From: Corynebacterium falsenii
Lineage (GTDB): Bacteria > Actinomycetota > Actinomycetes > Mycobacteriales > Mycobacteriaceae
Direction: 5' to 3'
DNA length: 64,000 nucleotides
Assembly: GCF_020099275.1 (NCBI RefSeq)
Contig: NZ_CP083646.1
Span: 1,736,001-1,800,000, forward strand
Made by a program: the position numbers and the translations under genes. Below are positions 54,334-63,842 of the stretch, one piece after another. Below the pieces are notes generated by a model. That model ran no database searches, was not told the origin of the DNA, and saw nothing but the letters and a program-made list of their open reading frames with translations. Each line of letters starts with the position of its first letter. Within the stretch, counting starts at the first letter, position 1.

Positions 54334-55050
54334 CTAGGCCAAGGACTCGATAAACTCGGTGAGCTCCTCCGCGCTGCCGTTGATCCGGCGGCCGGTGAAG
54401 AACGGAATCTCCTCGCGTACATGGTGGCGGGCCTCCGTGTAACGCATCTTGTGCATGAGCTCCACGATGCGCTCCAAGGTCGGAGACTCGAAAGCCAGCA
54501 GCCACTCGTAGTCGCCGAGGGCAAAGGCGGAAATCGTGTTGGCGCGCACCTCGTCGAAGCCCGCTGCTGCCTGGCCGTGCTCACGCAGCAGGCGCGCACG
54601 TTCCGCAGCTTCCATGGTGTACCAGTTGTAGCTGCGCACGAACGGGTACACGCAGATCCACTTCTGCGGGTCCTCGCCCATGATGAACGAGGGCAGGTGG
54701 GCCTTGTTGAACTCGCTGGGGCGGTGGAGGCCGGTGTTCGTCCAGAACGGCTCGCAGGCCTGGCCGAGCTTCGTCTCCTTGAGGAATCGGCGGTAGGCGG
54801 CCTGCAGGTCTTCCATCTTTTCCGTGTGCCACCAGATCAAGATGTCGGCCTCGGCGCGCAGTGCCGAGAGATCGTACACACCGCGCACCACCAGGTCGGT
54901 GCCCTCAAAAGAATCGAGGAACTTCTGGAAATCCGCGGCCACCTCGGCACGGTCCCCGAGTACTCCCGGTTCGACCTTGAACGCGGAGTAGTTCGCGTAC
55001 TGCACTACCCGGTTCAGCTCACGGATTTGTTCCCTGCTCAGATCAGACAT
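54334..55050 (-). CDS. hemQ: Coproheme decarboxylase HemQ (ChdC)
   Basis: Oxidative decarboxylation of coproheme to heme b, the last step of the coproporphyrin-dependent pathway of Gram-positives. The 238-residue protein has QYANYSAFKV near the N-terminus, RGVYDLSALRAEADILIWWH, and YPFVRSYNWYTM with the conserved tyrosine region. It converges on msrB (54279) with a short gap containing three CCAAGG words but no clean terminator. hemY and hemE lie upstream in the same direction. Confidence 0.93.
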   Translation of the reverse strand: MSDLSREQIRELNRVVQYANYSAFKVEPGVLGDRAEVAADFQKFLDSFEGTDLVVRGVYDLSALRAEADILIWWHTEKMEDLQAAYRRFLKETKLGQACEPFWTNTGLHRPSEFNKAHLPSFIMGEDPQKWICVYPFVRSYNWYTMEAAERARLLREHGQAAAGFDEVRANTISAFALGDYEWLLAFESPTLERIVELMHKMRYTEARHHVREEIPFFTGRRINGSAEELTEFIESLA

Positions 55051-55192
55051 TCTGGTCTTTCACTGCCTTTCTAAAGATCATGAAGAAAGCTACCCCACCC
55101 AACATACCCGCCAGTAGACGGCAAAACCGCCGACCAGCCCCGGGCAGCGGAGTGAGATATCCCACCACCCAGGGCTAGCTGGGCACAGCGGC

Positions 55193-56740
55193 CTACGATT
55201 GCTGCATTTCTTGGATGATTTGCCGTGCCGCGGCCACGCCGGACGCCGCCGTTGCGGGCACGCCCACACCGTTGATCGTCGCTCCGGCCAGAGCCAACCC
55301 GCGGATATTCTCGATCTCCTGGTAGGCCACGTTCATGGCGTCCATGTAGCCCACGCCGTAGCGCGGAATACCGCCCCACCAGCGCTGTACGAAGAACTCC
55401 TCCGGTCGCTTGCGCTCGCCGGTGATGCGGTGCAGGTCCTCGAGCGCAAAGCTCAGCAGTGCGCGGTCATCACTTTCCAGGTACCAAGGCTCGTTGAACG
55501 TGCCGAAGCTGGCCCGCAGCACCGCTCCCCCTCGCGCGGCCAGGTGCGGCCACTTCATCGACGAGAACGTGAAGGCCTTGGCCTCGGTGGGAGCATCCGT
55601 TCCCAGCAACACTCCCGTCCTTTCGGGTAGACCCAAGGGCGACGCCAAACGCATCCCCACCACCACAGAGCTCGCGAGTTCCACTCCGTGCAGCACATCG
55701 GCGGCCGTGGGGGCCATGTCCTGCAGCAGCACGGCAGCCGTTGGCGCCGGGGTGGCGACCACGAGGGCATCGAACTCTCCGATGGGTTCGATGTACCAAC
55801 CTTTGTTAGTCCGGCCGATCGACTCCACGCCGGTGTTGAGCAGCACCTCGGGGTCAGCATTGCGTTCGAGGGCATCCACGAGGGAGCCATAGCCGCCGGC
55901 GAGGGCTTGGAACACTGGCTTCCGAGAGGCCTCTGATTCCCCATCGGTGGCGGAATCCGCCTGTGGGCGCTTCTGAGCACGGCGGTCGAGAATGGCCGTA
56001 ATGGCGTCGAGTAGATAAAACGAGCGACCATCAGCGCCCTGGGCATCGAGTTCGGCCGCCAGCTCCGGCATGGTTGCGCGCACGCCAAGATCGTCCGCGG
56101 AGCAGGAGTACACGCCGCCGAGCAGCGGTGAGACGAGCCGGTCGACGACCACCCGCCCGAGGCGGGCGGCGACGAGCTGGCCCACGGTGGTGTCCTGGTC
56201 CGGTGACCACGTCATCGGCTGGCCGGAGCGCTCGGCGTCGATGCGCTGTGCTGCGTCCTCACCCACAACTTCTGCGACGGCCGCACCGCTGGCCGGGATA
56301 CCCATGAGCGTGTTCTTCGGGATGTCCACGATGCGGCCATCCGCGTAAACACCACTGGACAGGGTGGACGGGCTGCGCAGCTGATTACCAAGTCCGACCG
56401 AGCGAACGAGGTCAGTAAAATCGTCGCGGAATCCCAGGTATGCCTCGGCGCCGACGTCGACCGGGCCGGTAGCGAAGTCGACGGTCTTGAGTTTGCCTCC
56501 TAAGCGACCGTAAGCCTCGATAAGGGCGATGCGGGCATCCGGACCGAGCTGGCGGCGCAGCTCCCACGCGGCGGACAGACCCGCGATGCCACCACCGATG
56601 ACGGCGATGCGGGGAGACCCGAACCGGGAGGTGTCCATCTTCTCGAACGAGCAGCTAAACAGGTTGGCCCGCAGCTGCGTGGGTGCGTGGGCGCCGGAGT
56701 GAAGCGAGCTGGTGTCGGGGGACGTATCTGGAGACGTCAT
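55193..56740 (-). CDS. hemY: Coproporphyrinogen/protoporphyrinogen III oxidase HemY
   Basis: FAD-dependent oxidation of coproporphyrinogen III to coproporphyrin III. The FAD fold is AVIGGGIAGLSAAWEL at about 46-61, and the C-terminal FAD-binding segment is near GLALAGATINGVGVPAT. The frame starts at ATG 56740, overlapping the hemE TGA as ATGA. It carries an extra Ser/Thr/Pro-rich N-terminus of about 34 residues; ATG 56638 with GAGAAG upstream would remove it. hemQ lies 142 bp downstream. Confidence 0.93.
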   Translation of the reverse strand: MTSPDTSPDTSSLHSGAHAPTQLRANLFSCSFEKMDTSRFGSPRIAVIGGGIAGLSAAWELRRQLGPDARIALIEAYGRLGGKLKTVDFATGPVDVGAEAYLGFRDDFTDLVRSVGLGNQLRSPSTLSSGVYADGRIVDIPKNTLMGIPASGAAVAEVVGEDAAQRIDAERSGQPMTWSPDQDTTVGQLVAARLGRVVVDRLVSPLLGGVYSCSADDLGVRATMPELAAELDAQGADGRSFYLLDAITAILDRRAQKRPQADSATDGESEASRKPVFQALAGGYGSLVDALERNADPEVLLNTGVESIGRTNKGWYIEPIGEFDALVVATPAPTAAVLLQDMAPTAADVLHGVELASSVVVGMRLASPLGLPERTGVLLGTDAPTEAKAFTFSSMKWPHLAARGGAVLRASFGTFNEPWYLESDDRALLSFALEDLHRITGERKRPEEFFVQRWWGGIPRYGVGYMDAMNVAYQEIENIRGLALAGATINGVGVPATAASGVAAARQIIQEMQQS

Positions 56741-57900
56741 GAGAGGTGGATCTCCTCGAAAGCGCGAGTAATGGAATCTGGGTCCGTCGACGGAAGCACG
56801 CCGTGACCGAGGTTGAAGATGTGACCGCGAGAGTGGCCACGGGCGATGGCCCGATCAGCCTCAGCGGCGATCCGCTTGACCTGCGACGCGATGACATCCG
56901 GCCCGGCAAACAGCACCGCCGGGTCGAGGTTGCCCTGGTAGGCCCTCATGCGGGTGTCAGGCTGCCCGTCCGGGGCATCGGCCTCGAGAGCGCCGTAGAC
57001 GCGAGCGGCGGCGGAATCCATCGGCACTCGCCAATCTACTCCCACCACATCTGGCCCGGCGATGGCCATATCCCCCAGCAACTCCCCCGTACCCACGCCG
57101 AAGTGGATCATTGGGATGCCGTAGCTACGCATGGCGGTAAAGATCTGCTGGGAGTACGGGCGGACGAACTCGCGATAGTCGCGGGCACTGAGGTAACCGG
57201 CCCAGGAGTCGAACAACTGTAGAGCATCGATGCCCGCCTCGGCCTGCACGCGGAGGAAGCGAACGATCAGCGGCGTGAGCTTGCGCATCAGGGCGTGCCA
57301 CGTCTCGGGGTTTGTGTACATGAGAGCCTTAGTGACCTCATGGTTCTTGGACGGGCCCCCCTCGACGAGGTAGGAGGCAAGGGTGAAAGGAGCGCCTGCA
57401 AAGCCGATGAGCACTTGGTCGCTACGGAGCTGCTCCAGTACCCCGCCGATTCCCTCGGCGATGGGTGTGAGCTGATCGGGCTCGACCATGGGTAGATTGT
57501 CGATATCCTCGAGGGTGCGGATGGGGTGTTCCACCACGGGGCCACGACCGGGAACGATGTCGAGATCCACTCCAGCGGCCTTGAGCGGTACCACGATATC
57601 GCTGAACAAAATGGCGGCGTCTGCATTGTGTCTGCGGACCGGCTGCATCGTGATCTCCGCGAGGAGCTCCGGGTTAAAGCATGAGTCAAGCATGCCGATG
57701 TCCTTGCGGATCTCTCGGTACTCTGGGAGGGAGCGGCCGGCCTGGCGCATCATCCACACGGGGCGGTGGGCGGGCTTGTCCCCGCGGGCGGCGGCGAGCA
57801 ACGGCGCATCGTGGGCGGAGCGCCGGCGGGAGGCCGCCGTGTCTACGGCATCTGCGGAGGGCGCGAGATTCTCGGCGGGGTTCGAAGTACCTTCAGTCAT
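56737..57900 (-). CDS. hemE: Uroporphyrinogen decarboxylase
   Basis: Converts uroporphyrinogen III to coproporphyrinogen III. The 387-residue protein has HRPVWMMRQAGRSLPEYR with the catalytic Arg, AILFSDIVVPLKAAG with the key Asp, APFTLASYLVEGG, LFDSWAGYL and the C-terminal FNLGHGVLPSTD. The start is ATG 57900. An N-terminal extension of about 35 Ala/Ser-rich residues precedes the core. It overlaps hemY by 4 nt. Confidence 0.96.
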   Translation of the reverse strand: MTEGTSNPAENLAPSADAVDTAASRRRSAHDAPLLAAARGDKPAHRPVWMMRQAGRSLPEYREIRKDIGMLDSCFNPELLAEITMQPVRRHNADAAILFSDIVVPLKAAGVDLDIVPGRGPVVEHPIRTLEDIDNLPMVEPDQLTPIAEGIGGVLEQLRSDQVLIGFAGAPFTLASYLVEGGPSKNHEVTKALMYTNPETWHALMRKLTPLIVRFLRVQAEAGIDALQLFDSWAGYLSARDYREFVRPYSQQIFTAMRSYGIPMIHFGVGTGELLGDMAIAGPDVVGVDWRVPMDSAAARVYGALEADAPDGQPDTRMRAYQGNLDPAVLFAGPDVIASQVKRIAAEADRAIARGHSRGHIFNLGHGVLPSTDPDSITRAFEEIHLS

Positions 57901-57972
57901 GCGGTCTATTATGCCAGCGCCCACGGCGCGCCTAACAAACCCCCAAAACCTTAAAGGCTAGGTTTAGGGCTT

Positions 57973-58593
57973 GTGAGCCAAGAGACTGACACCCCAGAGT
58001 ATTTCGAGGAAGCCGTCCGGTCCATGTCCGAGGCTAAGGTGCGCAGCGGCATCAGCATCGCGGACATCCGACCGCCCCGCAACCTCGCACCGCTCAGCCA
58101 CGCCATCGGGCTGGAGGTCATTCGGGAGGACGAGGACGATCAAGCGATGCCCTCCGAGTATTCTCAGCCCACCCCCGATGCTGCAGGAGACGCATTCGGT
58201 CGCCTCATTCTGCTGCACGACCCCGAGGGCGAAGAGGCTTGGCGCGGCAAGAAGATGCGCCTCGTTGCCTACATTCAGGCCGATATGGATGCGTCAGTGG
58301 CGTCTGATCCGCTACTCCCGGACGTGGCTTGGGACTGGCTGACCGAGGAGCTCGACGCCCCCGGTTGCGACTACATCGACCTCGGTGGCACCGTCACGTC
58401 CACCGCTTCCGTGCGCTACGGCGAGATCGGCGGCCCCCCACGCGCCTTCCAGTTGGAAATGCGAGCCTCGTGGACTGCCACCGGATCCGACCTCTCTGCG
58501 CACGTCAAGGCCTTCGCGCAGGTGCTTTCCAACGTGGCAGGGCTGCCGCCCGAGGGCGTTACCAGCCTGCACGCCGGCGCGCACCACGGCTAG
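57973..58593 (+). CDS. DUF3000 domain protein, unknown function
   Basis: A 206-residue cytosolic protein: helical N-terminus (EYFEEAVRSMSEAKVRSGI), an acidic region, RGKKMRLVAYIQADMD, WDWLTEELDAPG and SLHAGAHHG at the C-terminus. This is the actinobacterial DUF3000 family. GTG start at 57973. It is divergent from hemE with a 72 bp spacer and convergent on dxs after 45 bp. In mycobacteria the next gene would be an RNase D-like one; here it is absent. Confidence 0.85.
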   Translation: MSQETDTPEYFEEAVRSMSEAKVRSGISIADIRPPRNLAPLSHAIGLEVIREDEDDQAMPSEYSQPTPDAAGDAFGRLILLHDPEGEEAWRGKKMRLVAYIQADMDASVASDPLLPDVAWDWLTEELDAPGCDYIDLGGTVTSTASVRYGEIGGPPRAFQLEMRASWTATGSDLSAHVKAFAQVLSNVAGLPPEGVTSLHAGAHHG

Positions 58594-58638
58594 GTCGGCG
58601 CCGCGTTCTTGGGCGCTCTTAAAGGCTCTTAGCCACTC

Positions 58639-60564
58639 CTAGCGGCTGGCGATCTCGTCCGCCCACGTCACGGCCTGCGCGGCTACGGTGTCGGTGTCCA
58701 TGCCCAATCCCTCGAGAACCTCGCTTCGGGAGGCGTGGGCAAGGAAGCGCTGCGGGATACCGATGTGACGCACCGGCGTATCCACCCCGGCCTCGCTCAT
58801 GGCAAGCCGCAGGCGTGAACCTGCGCCGCCGTGAACGCCGTTATCTTCCACCGTGATGACGAGATCCGCGTCCTTCGTGAGCTCCACGATGGAGTCCGCT
58901 ACGGGGATGATCCAATGCGGGTCGATAACCGTGGCTGTGCGGCCGGCCTTCGCCAGCGCCTCGCGCATAGCGAGCGCCTGATCGGTCAATGCTCCGTAGC
59001 TGACAATGAGGACCCGCTGGGTGTCCGGATCCACATCCGCGGTCGCGGTCTCGCCGGGGGCGGACTGCCCCAAGTAATCGAAGTCCTCTTCCTCGCTCAA
59101 GGCACGCACTTCTGCGGGCGCGTTGCCCTTCGGGAAGCGAATGACCGTGGGGGCGTCGTCGATATCAACAGCCCGATCAAGCGCACGCTCCAGCGATTGT
59201 GCATCCCTCGGTGCGGCAATGTGGATGCCGGGCACGATGCCGGTAATGGATAGATCCCACATGCCGTTGTGGCTGGCACCGTCCGAACCGGTGATGCCGG
59301 AGCGGTCGAGCACAATCGTCACGCCCAGTTTGAGCAGGGCGACATCCATGAGCAGCTGGTCGAATGCACGGTTGAGGAACGTGGAATAGATCGCCACCAC
59401 AGGGTGCAGACCGCCCAGCGCCAGGCCCGCAGCAGACGTCATCGCATGCTGCTCAGCGATGCCAACGTCGTAGGTGCGGTCCGGGTAGTGTTTTGCGAAT
59501 TCGGCAAGACCAGTCGGCCCAGCCATGGCTGCGGTGATCGCCACGATGTCATCGCGCTGGCCGGCCAGCTCGATGAGGTGGTTGGAAAACACCTTGGTCC
59601 AGCTGATGTCCGCAGCGTTCTTCTTAGCCATCGGCTTTCCGGTGACGGGGTCGATGATGCCCGTGGCGTGCATCTGATCGGCCTCGTTCGTCTCGGCCGG
59701 CTCGAAGCCCTTACCCTTCTGCGTGACCGTGTGAACGATGACCGGGCCGCCGTAATCCTTGGCGTAGCGCAGTGCGTTTTCCACCTGCTGGATGTCATGC
59801 CCATCCACGGGGCCGATGTACTTCAGGCCCAGCTCGGGGAACATCTCATGCGGAATGACGGTGTGCTTCACACCCTCCTTGAGTCCGTGGATGACCTGGA
59901 ACGCCCGGTCACCGACCCAGCCCATCCGGCCGAGGGCGGACTTACCGGAGTCCATGACCTTGTCGTAGACGGGCTGCAGGCGCAGCGCGGCCAGATTCTC
60001 GGCCAGGCCACCGATGGTGGGCGAATACGACCGGCCATTGTCGTTAACGACGATGACCACGCTGCGCTTCTTGGCCGCAGCAATGTTGTTGAGAGCCTCC
60101 CAGCACATGCCGCCGGTAAGGGCACCATCGCCCACGAGGGCGACCACGTGCCGGTGCATCTGACCGGTCAGCTCGAAGGCCTTGGCTAGGCCGTCGGAGT
60201 AAGACAGCGCGGCCGAGGCGTGCGAGGACTCCGTCCAGTCGTGCGGGGACTCCGCACGATCCGGGTATCCGGACAGGCCATCTTTCTGCCGAAGTCCGTC
60301 GAACAGATCCCGCCGACCGGTGAGAATCTTGTGGACGTACGACTGGTGACCCGTGTCAAAGATCAGCGGGTCGGTGGGTGAATCAAACACCCGGTGCATC
60401 GCAATCGTCAGCTCCACCACGCCCAAGTTCGGGCCCAGGTGACCGCCGGTAGCGGAGACCTTCTGAATCAGGAATTGCCGGATCTCACCTGCCAATTCCT
60501 CCAGCTGCTCGGCGTTGAGACCTTTGATATCAGCCGGGGAGGAAACCGTCTCTAAGATGCCCAT
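58639..60564 (-). CDS. dxs: 1-deoxy-D-xylulose-5-phosphate synthase
   Basis: Thiamine-diphosphate enzyme starting the MEP isoprenoid pathway from pyruvate and glyceraldehyde 3-phosphate. The 641-residue protein has [12 protein letters not shown], the ThDP motif [30 protein letters not shown], and the Tyr/His region [22 protein letters not shown]. The start is ATG 60564 with no good Shine-Dalgarno. The 235 bp to the methyltransferase gene holds no gene; candidate promoter elements are not convincing. Confidence 0.97.
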   Translation of the reverse strand: MGILETVSSPADIKGLNAEQLEELAGEIRQFLIQKVSATGGHLGPNLGVVELTIAMHRVFDSPTDPLIFDTGHQSYVHKILTGRRDLFDGLRQKDGLSGYPDRAESPHDWTESSHASAALSYSDGLAKAFELTGQMHRHVVALVGDGALTGGMCWEALNNIAAAKKRSVVIVVNDNGRSYSPTIGGLAENLAALRLQPVYDKVMDSGKSALGRMGWVGDRAFQVIHGLKEGVKHTVIPHEMFPELGLKYIGPVDGHDIQQVENALRYAKDYGGPVIVHTVTQKGKGFEPAETNEADQMHATGIIDPVTGKPMAKKNAADISWTKVFSNHLIELAGQRDDIVAITAAMAGPTGLAEFAKHYPDRTYDVGIAEQHAMTSAAGLALGGLHPVVAIYSTFLNRAFDQLLMDVALLKLGVTIVLDRSGITGSDGASHNGMWDLSITGIVPGIHIAAPRDAQSLERALDRAVDIDDAPTVIRFPKGNAPAEVRALSEEEDFDYLGQSAPGETATADVDPDTQRVLIVSYGALTDQALAMREALAKAGRTATVIDPHWIIPVADSIVELTKDADLVITVEDNGVHGGAGSRLRLAMSEAGVDTPVRHIGIPQRFLAHASRSEVLEGLGMDTDTVAAQAVTWADEIASR

Positions 60565-60799
60565 TGGGTGTGATTCAACTCCGTCCGTCGCCGCCCCTGG
60601 TGCCGATATGGCCGGTGAAGCCGGTGAGGCTTATCCCAAAGAGCGGATCATGTTGTGCGGGTGTGCATTCGGCGCCACCACCATCCTAGGCCGGTAGTGC
60701 ATGGATCAGTGGCAGGCCGTGTATTAGCTCAATCCTAATGGTTTGCCAGAAAAGCGCGGAATCTTGCGGTTATTAAGTGGAAATTGCAGCTTCGCGCCG

Positions 60800-62302
60800 C
60801 TACCGAACCAGGTATGCCAGCACCTCAACGTGGTGGGTCAGCCCGAACGCGTCCACCGCCGCGATGCGCTCAATCCGGTACCCCTGCTGCACCCACGCCG
60901 CCAGATCTCGCGCCGCCGTCGCCGGGTCACACCCGATGTGCACCACGTGCCGGGGTGAGCACTGGGCGATGGCTCGCACAACGTCCACTCCCGCTCCCGT
61001 CCGCGGCGGGTCGAGCACGACCGCATGAAGCTCTCGGCCGTGTGGCTCAGTGCCCTCCACGTTCGTGGACTCACCGGGTGCACCGGCCACGTCCTCAGCC
61101 AACGTCGGCAGCGCCCGCGCCACGTCCGCATCCACGAATCGCACGGATTTGATCCCGGCCTCGCGCAGCGCGCTCTCCCCTACCTGCGTGGCAGCGGAGG
61201 CCACATCGACACACGCGACCTCTGCGACCTTCCCGGCAAGCACGGCACTGAACACGCCTGAGCCGCCGTAGAGATCCCAGCCCGTAGCGGCGTCGGAGGT
61301 CGACGGCGGAATGACGGCATCGACCCAGCGCGCATAAGCCTCGGCGGCGGCGCGGTGGCCCTGCCAGAAGGTGTGGGCGGGCAGCCGCCACGTCACGGTG
61401 GTGCCGGAGTTCTCATTCTCCGACGCACCCGGAAGCGCTGTTCCTTGCTGCGGCAGGCGCAGCGTTCGGGTCACGGTAGTCGGCAGGTCGCCGAGTGGGC
61501 GAATGGTGGTGGTTGTGCTCGTGACCGTGCGTGCGCGCCGGTCTCGGTTGCGCTGGCCACGTCCTCGGCCTCGCTTCGCACGCCGGGTGGTCGTCGTTTC
61601 CACAACCTCGAAGCCACACTCACCATCGTCGCCGACTGCGACAGCGATCTCTGGGTTGGTCTTCCCACTCGCCTCGGCGGAGCGCTGTGCCGCGCCGATC
61701 ATCTCCGGCAGGGTGCGGCGCACCCCATCGGTGAGTTCCTCGGTCCACTGCGTACAGGCGGCATCGTCCACGCTGACCAGTTCCCTGCTCTTCGGCTTGC
61801 GCAGGCCCACTGTGACGTCCCGGACGTCCTGGACGTCCCGGACATCCTGACCATTCGCGCCACTCGTCTCGGTCACTTCCGTACCCAGCCGCGTGCGGGT
61901 TCGCCAGTGCGTATGCGGGTCCAACCGAATCCCCTCGAGTTGATCCTCGCCAAGCTCCAGCTTGCCGATGCGGCGCAGCTGATCGAGCACCACCATCTTC
62001 TTGTACTCGAGGCTGCCTTCGGCGTCGATAAAGTCAAGATCGCAGCACCCCGCACCGGCAGCCGCGGCAGGACATTGCCCCGGCACACGGTGGCGGCTGG
62101 GGCGTTCCACGCTGACCACCTTTGCGGTTCGGAATTTTTTCGACGCCGCGACGGGAGCATCATCACACGCGATCGTGACGCGTTTTTCACCCGGCACTCC
62201 CCCGCGGACGAACACGACCTGCCCATCGATCCGGGCGATGACCGAACCACCATGTGCTGGGTTGCCGAGATCGACCACGGCGGTGTCATCGTTGCTAGCC
62301 AT
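60800..62302 (-). CDS. TRAM-domain class I SAM-dependent RNA (uracil-5-)methyltransferase
   Basis: RNA methyltransferase of the TrmA/RlmCD family. The 500-residue protein has an N-terminal TRAM domain (1-65), cysteines resembling an Fe-S cluster (PGQCPAAAAGAGCC), the SAM site WDLYGGSGVFSAVL, VLDPPRTGAG and the nucleophilic Cys in VHIGCDPATAARD. An Arg-rich insertion at about 245-265 (RAKRGRGRGQRNRDRRAR) and a DVRDVQDVRDV repeat (61814-61849) are unusual. The exact target, tRNA or 23S rRNA, is not clear from sequence. Confidence 0.9.
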   Translation of the reverse strand: MASNDDTAVVDLGNPAHGGSVIARIDGQVVFVRGGVPGEKRVTIACDDAPVAASKKFRTAKVVSVERPSRHRVPGQCPAAAAGAGCCDLDFIDAEGSLEYKKMVVLDQLRRIGKLELGEDQLEGIRLDPHTHWRTRTRLGTEVTETSGANGQDVRDVQDVRDVTVGLRKPKSRELVSVDDAACTQWTEELTDGVRRTLPEMIGAAQRSAEASGKTNPEIAVAVGDDGECGFEVVETTTTRRAKRGRGRGQRNRDRRARTVTSTTTTIRPLGDLPTTVTRTLRLPQQGTALPGASENENSGTTVTWRLPAHTFWQGHRAAAEAYARWVDAVIPPSTSDAATGWDLYGGSGVFSAVLAGKVAEVACVDVASAATQVGESALREAGIKSVRFVDADVARALPTLAEDVAGAPGESTNVEGTEPHGRELHAVVLDPPRTGAGVDVVRAIAQCSPRHVVHIGCDPATAARDLAAWVQQGYRIERIAAVDAFGLTHHVEVLAYLVR

Positions 62303-62346
62303 ATCTGCTCCTCATTCGATGGTGGTGTGGGACCTCGATCTGCGCC

Positions 62347-63051
62347 TTAAGTGTGGCGCCGCGAATCTGGGTGCTCGAGGGCCTCTTCCACCTGCTCGAG
62401 CGGGCCGTCCTCGGCGACAGGCTCTGCAGCGTGGTGCTTGCCCTCTGCCTTGTTGGCGGCCTTAACCGCCCAGACGGTGACGAGCATCACGATGACGGTC
62501 AGCGGCCAGCCCATGGCAATACGCGTGTAGCCGAGTGCGTTCGTGGCGTCCGAAGCGTACAGCCACTGCTGCACGCCGAAGCGGGCCAGGAACACCACGG
62601 CCCAACTCAATGTGGCGATAGTGAATGCGCGGACGGCACGTTTATTCGTGCGCCACCGCTGGTCTTCGCCGTTGATGCCACGCCAAATAACGCCCACGAG
62701 CGGCCACCGGACGAACACCGAGATGATGAACACGATGCCGGCGACGAGCGAGTACCAGATGCCGTAGGCGAAGTAGCCCTTCGCATCACCCATGAACCAG
62801 GCGATGGCGGCGCAGATGGCCACGCCGAAGAATCCAGAGATGGCTGGCTGCAGATTCTCCTTGCGGACGAGCCGCCAGATGAGAATGAGCACGGCGACGC
62901 CTAGCGCCGCGCCCAAGGCTGGTCCCAGTCCAAACTTGCTGTTGATGGGGACAAGGACAAGGACCGGAAGCGTGGAGGACACAAGCCCGGACAGCCCGCC
63001 CATCTGGTCGAGCAACGTGGGCTGCTCGGAGTTGTTCTTGTGGTCGTGCAC
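62347..63051 (-). CDS. DUF3159 family membrane protein
   Basis: A 234-residue polytopic protein with about five hydrophobic segments (LVLVPINSKFGLG region, about 40-60, 75-90, 95-115, 150-170, 185-205). This is an actinobacterial family of unknown function. The C-terminus is a soluble acidic/His-containing tail. GTG start at 63051, 8 bp after the DUF3710 stop; the methyltransferase gene follows after 44 bp. Confidence 0.85.
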   Translation of the reverse strand: MHDHKNNSEQPTLLDQMGGLSGLVSSTLPVLVLVPINSKFGLGPALGAALGVAVLILIWRLVRKENLQPAISGFFGVAICAAIAWFMGDAKGYFAYGIWYSLVAGIVFIISVFVRWPLVGVIWRGINGEDQRWRTNKRAVRAFTIATLSWAVVFLARFGVQQWLYASDATNALGYTRIAMGWPLTVIVMLVTVWAVKAANKAEGKHHAAEPVAEDGPLEQVEEALEHPDSRRHT

Positions 63052-63059
63052 CTGGTGTC

Positions 63060-63842
63060 TTAGCCGTTCTGCTCTGGGTTGGCCGAGGGGTTCTGCTGGC
63101 CCTGCTGTTCCTGCTGGGCGGCGAGCTCTGCCATCTGCTTTTGCAACTCCTCTGCCATAGCTTGCGGCATCTCAACCGGCAGCGGCGATCCTGCGGGGAT
63201 CGGGTCAGAACCTCGGTTGACGAAGGTCCGAGCCACGATTTCTCGGCCCATCTTGGCGAGGTCCTCGGCACTATCGCTCGGGCCGGCCAGCGTGACGCGC
63301 AGCATCCACCGCGGACCGGATGCACCGATGATCCGCATGGCGCCGTTGCCTGCCACCGCGGCGATCTCATCGCCCCAAGGACCCTGCTCCACCGTTGCGG
63401 TGAGGCCATCCTTGCCCATGCCCTCGATGATCTCTGGCACGGATTCTGCCCACAGGTCATCATTGCGGGGTGCAGCAAAAGCCACGGGAGTGACACGACC
63501 GTAGGGGGTAACGATGTGGATCATCTGCGGGCCCTGCGGGCCCATCTCCACCTGAACCTCACCCTCGTGTGGAACGGGCACCATCATCGATGCCAAATCG
63601 AGGCCACCCTTGGCAAAATCAGAGAAGTCGTACTCGCGGAAGTCCACTTCATCACCATCGAAGGGGCCGAACTCTCCGTTGATCGGGTCGTGCACCGGTT
63701 GTTGCGCTGCAGCTCCAGCACCAGCGTCTGCGGAGGCGGCGGTTGCCTGCTGTACCTGCTGGCTTTCCTGAACCGTTTCCTGAGCCGACTGTGCCTGCGG
63801 TTGGTCTGGTGTGGGCTCGTTCTTCTTCTTGCGTCCGAACAT
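63060..63842 (-). CDS. DUF3710 domain protein, unknown function
   Basis: A 260-residue protein: basic start MFGRKKKNE, a Gln/Ala-rich linker (about 10-50), then the DUF3710 core (EFGPFDGDEVDFREYDFSDF, QMIHIVTPYGRV, RTFVNRGSDP) and a Gln-rich tail. In M. tuberculosis the homologue (Rv2696c) lies next to dut. No catalytic motif is visible. Start ATG 63842; the remaining 158 bp to the right edge have no confident gene. Confidence 0.85.
   Translation of the reverse strand: MFGRKKKNEPTPDQPQAQSAQETVQESQQVQQATAASADAGAGAAAQQPVHDPINGEFGPFDGDEVDFREYDFSDFAKGGLDLASMMVPVPHEGEVQVEMGPQGPQMIHIVTPYGRVTPVAFAAPRNDDLWAESVPEIIEGMGKDGLTATVEQGPWGDEIAAVAGNGAMRIIGASGPRWMLRVTLAGPSDSAEDLAKMGREIVARTFVNRGSDPIPAGSPLPVEMPQAMAEELQKQMAELAAQQEQQGQQNPSANPEQNG

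Noticed and set aside
60565..60799. Hidden gene or thiamine riboswitch upstream of dxs
   Set aside because: The spacer has only short frames on either strand and no THI-box-like conserved words.
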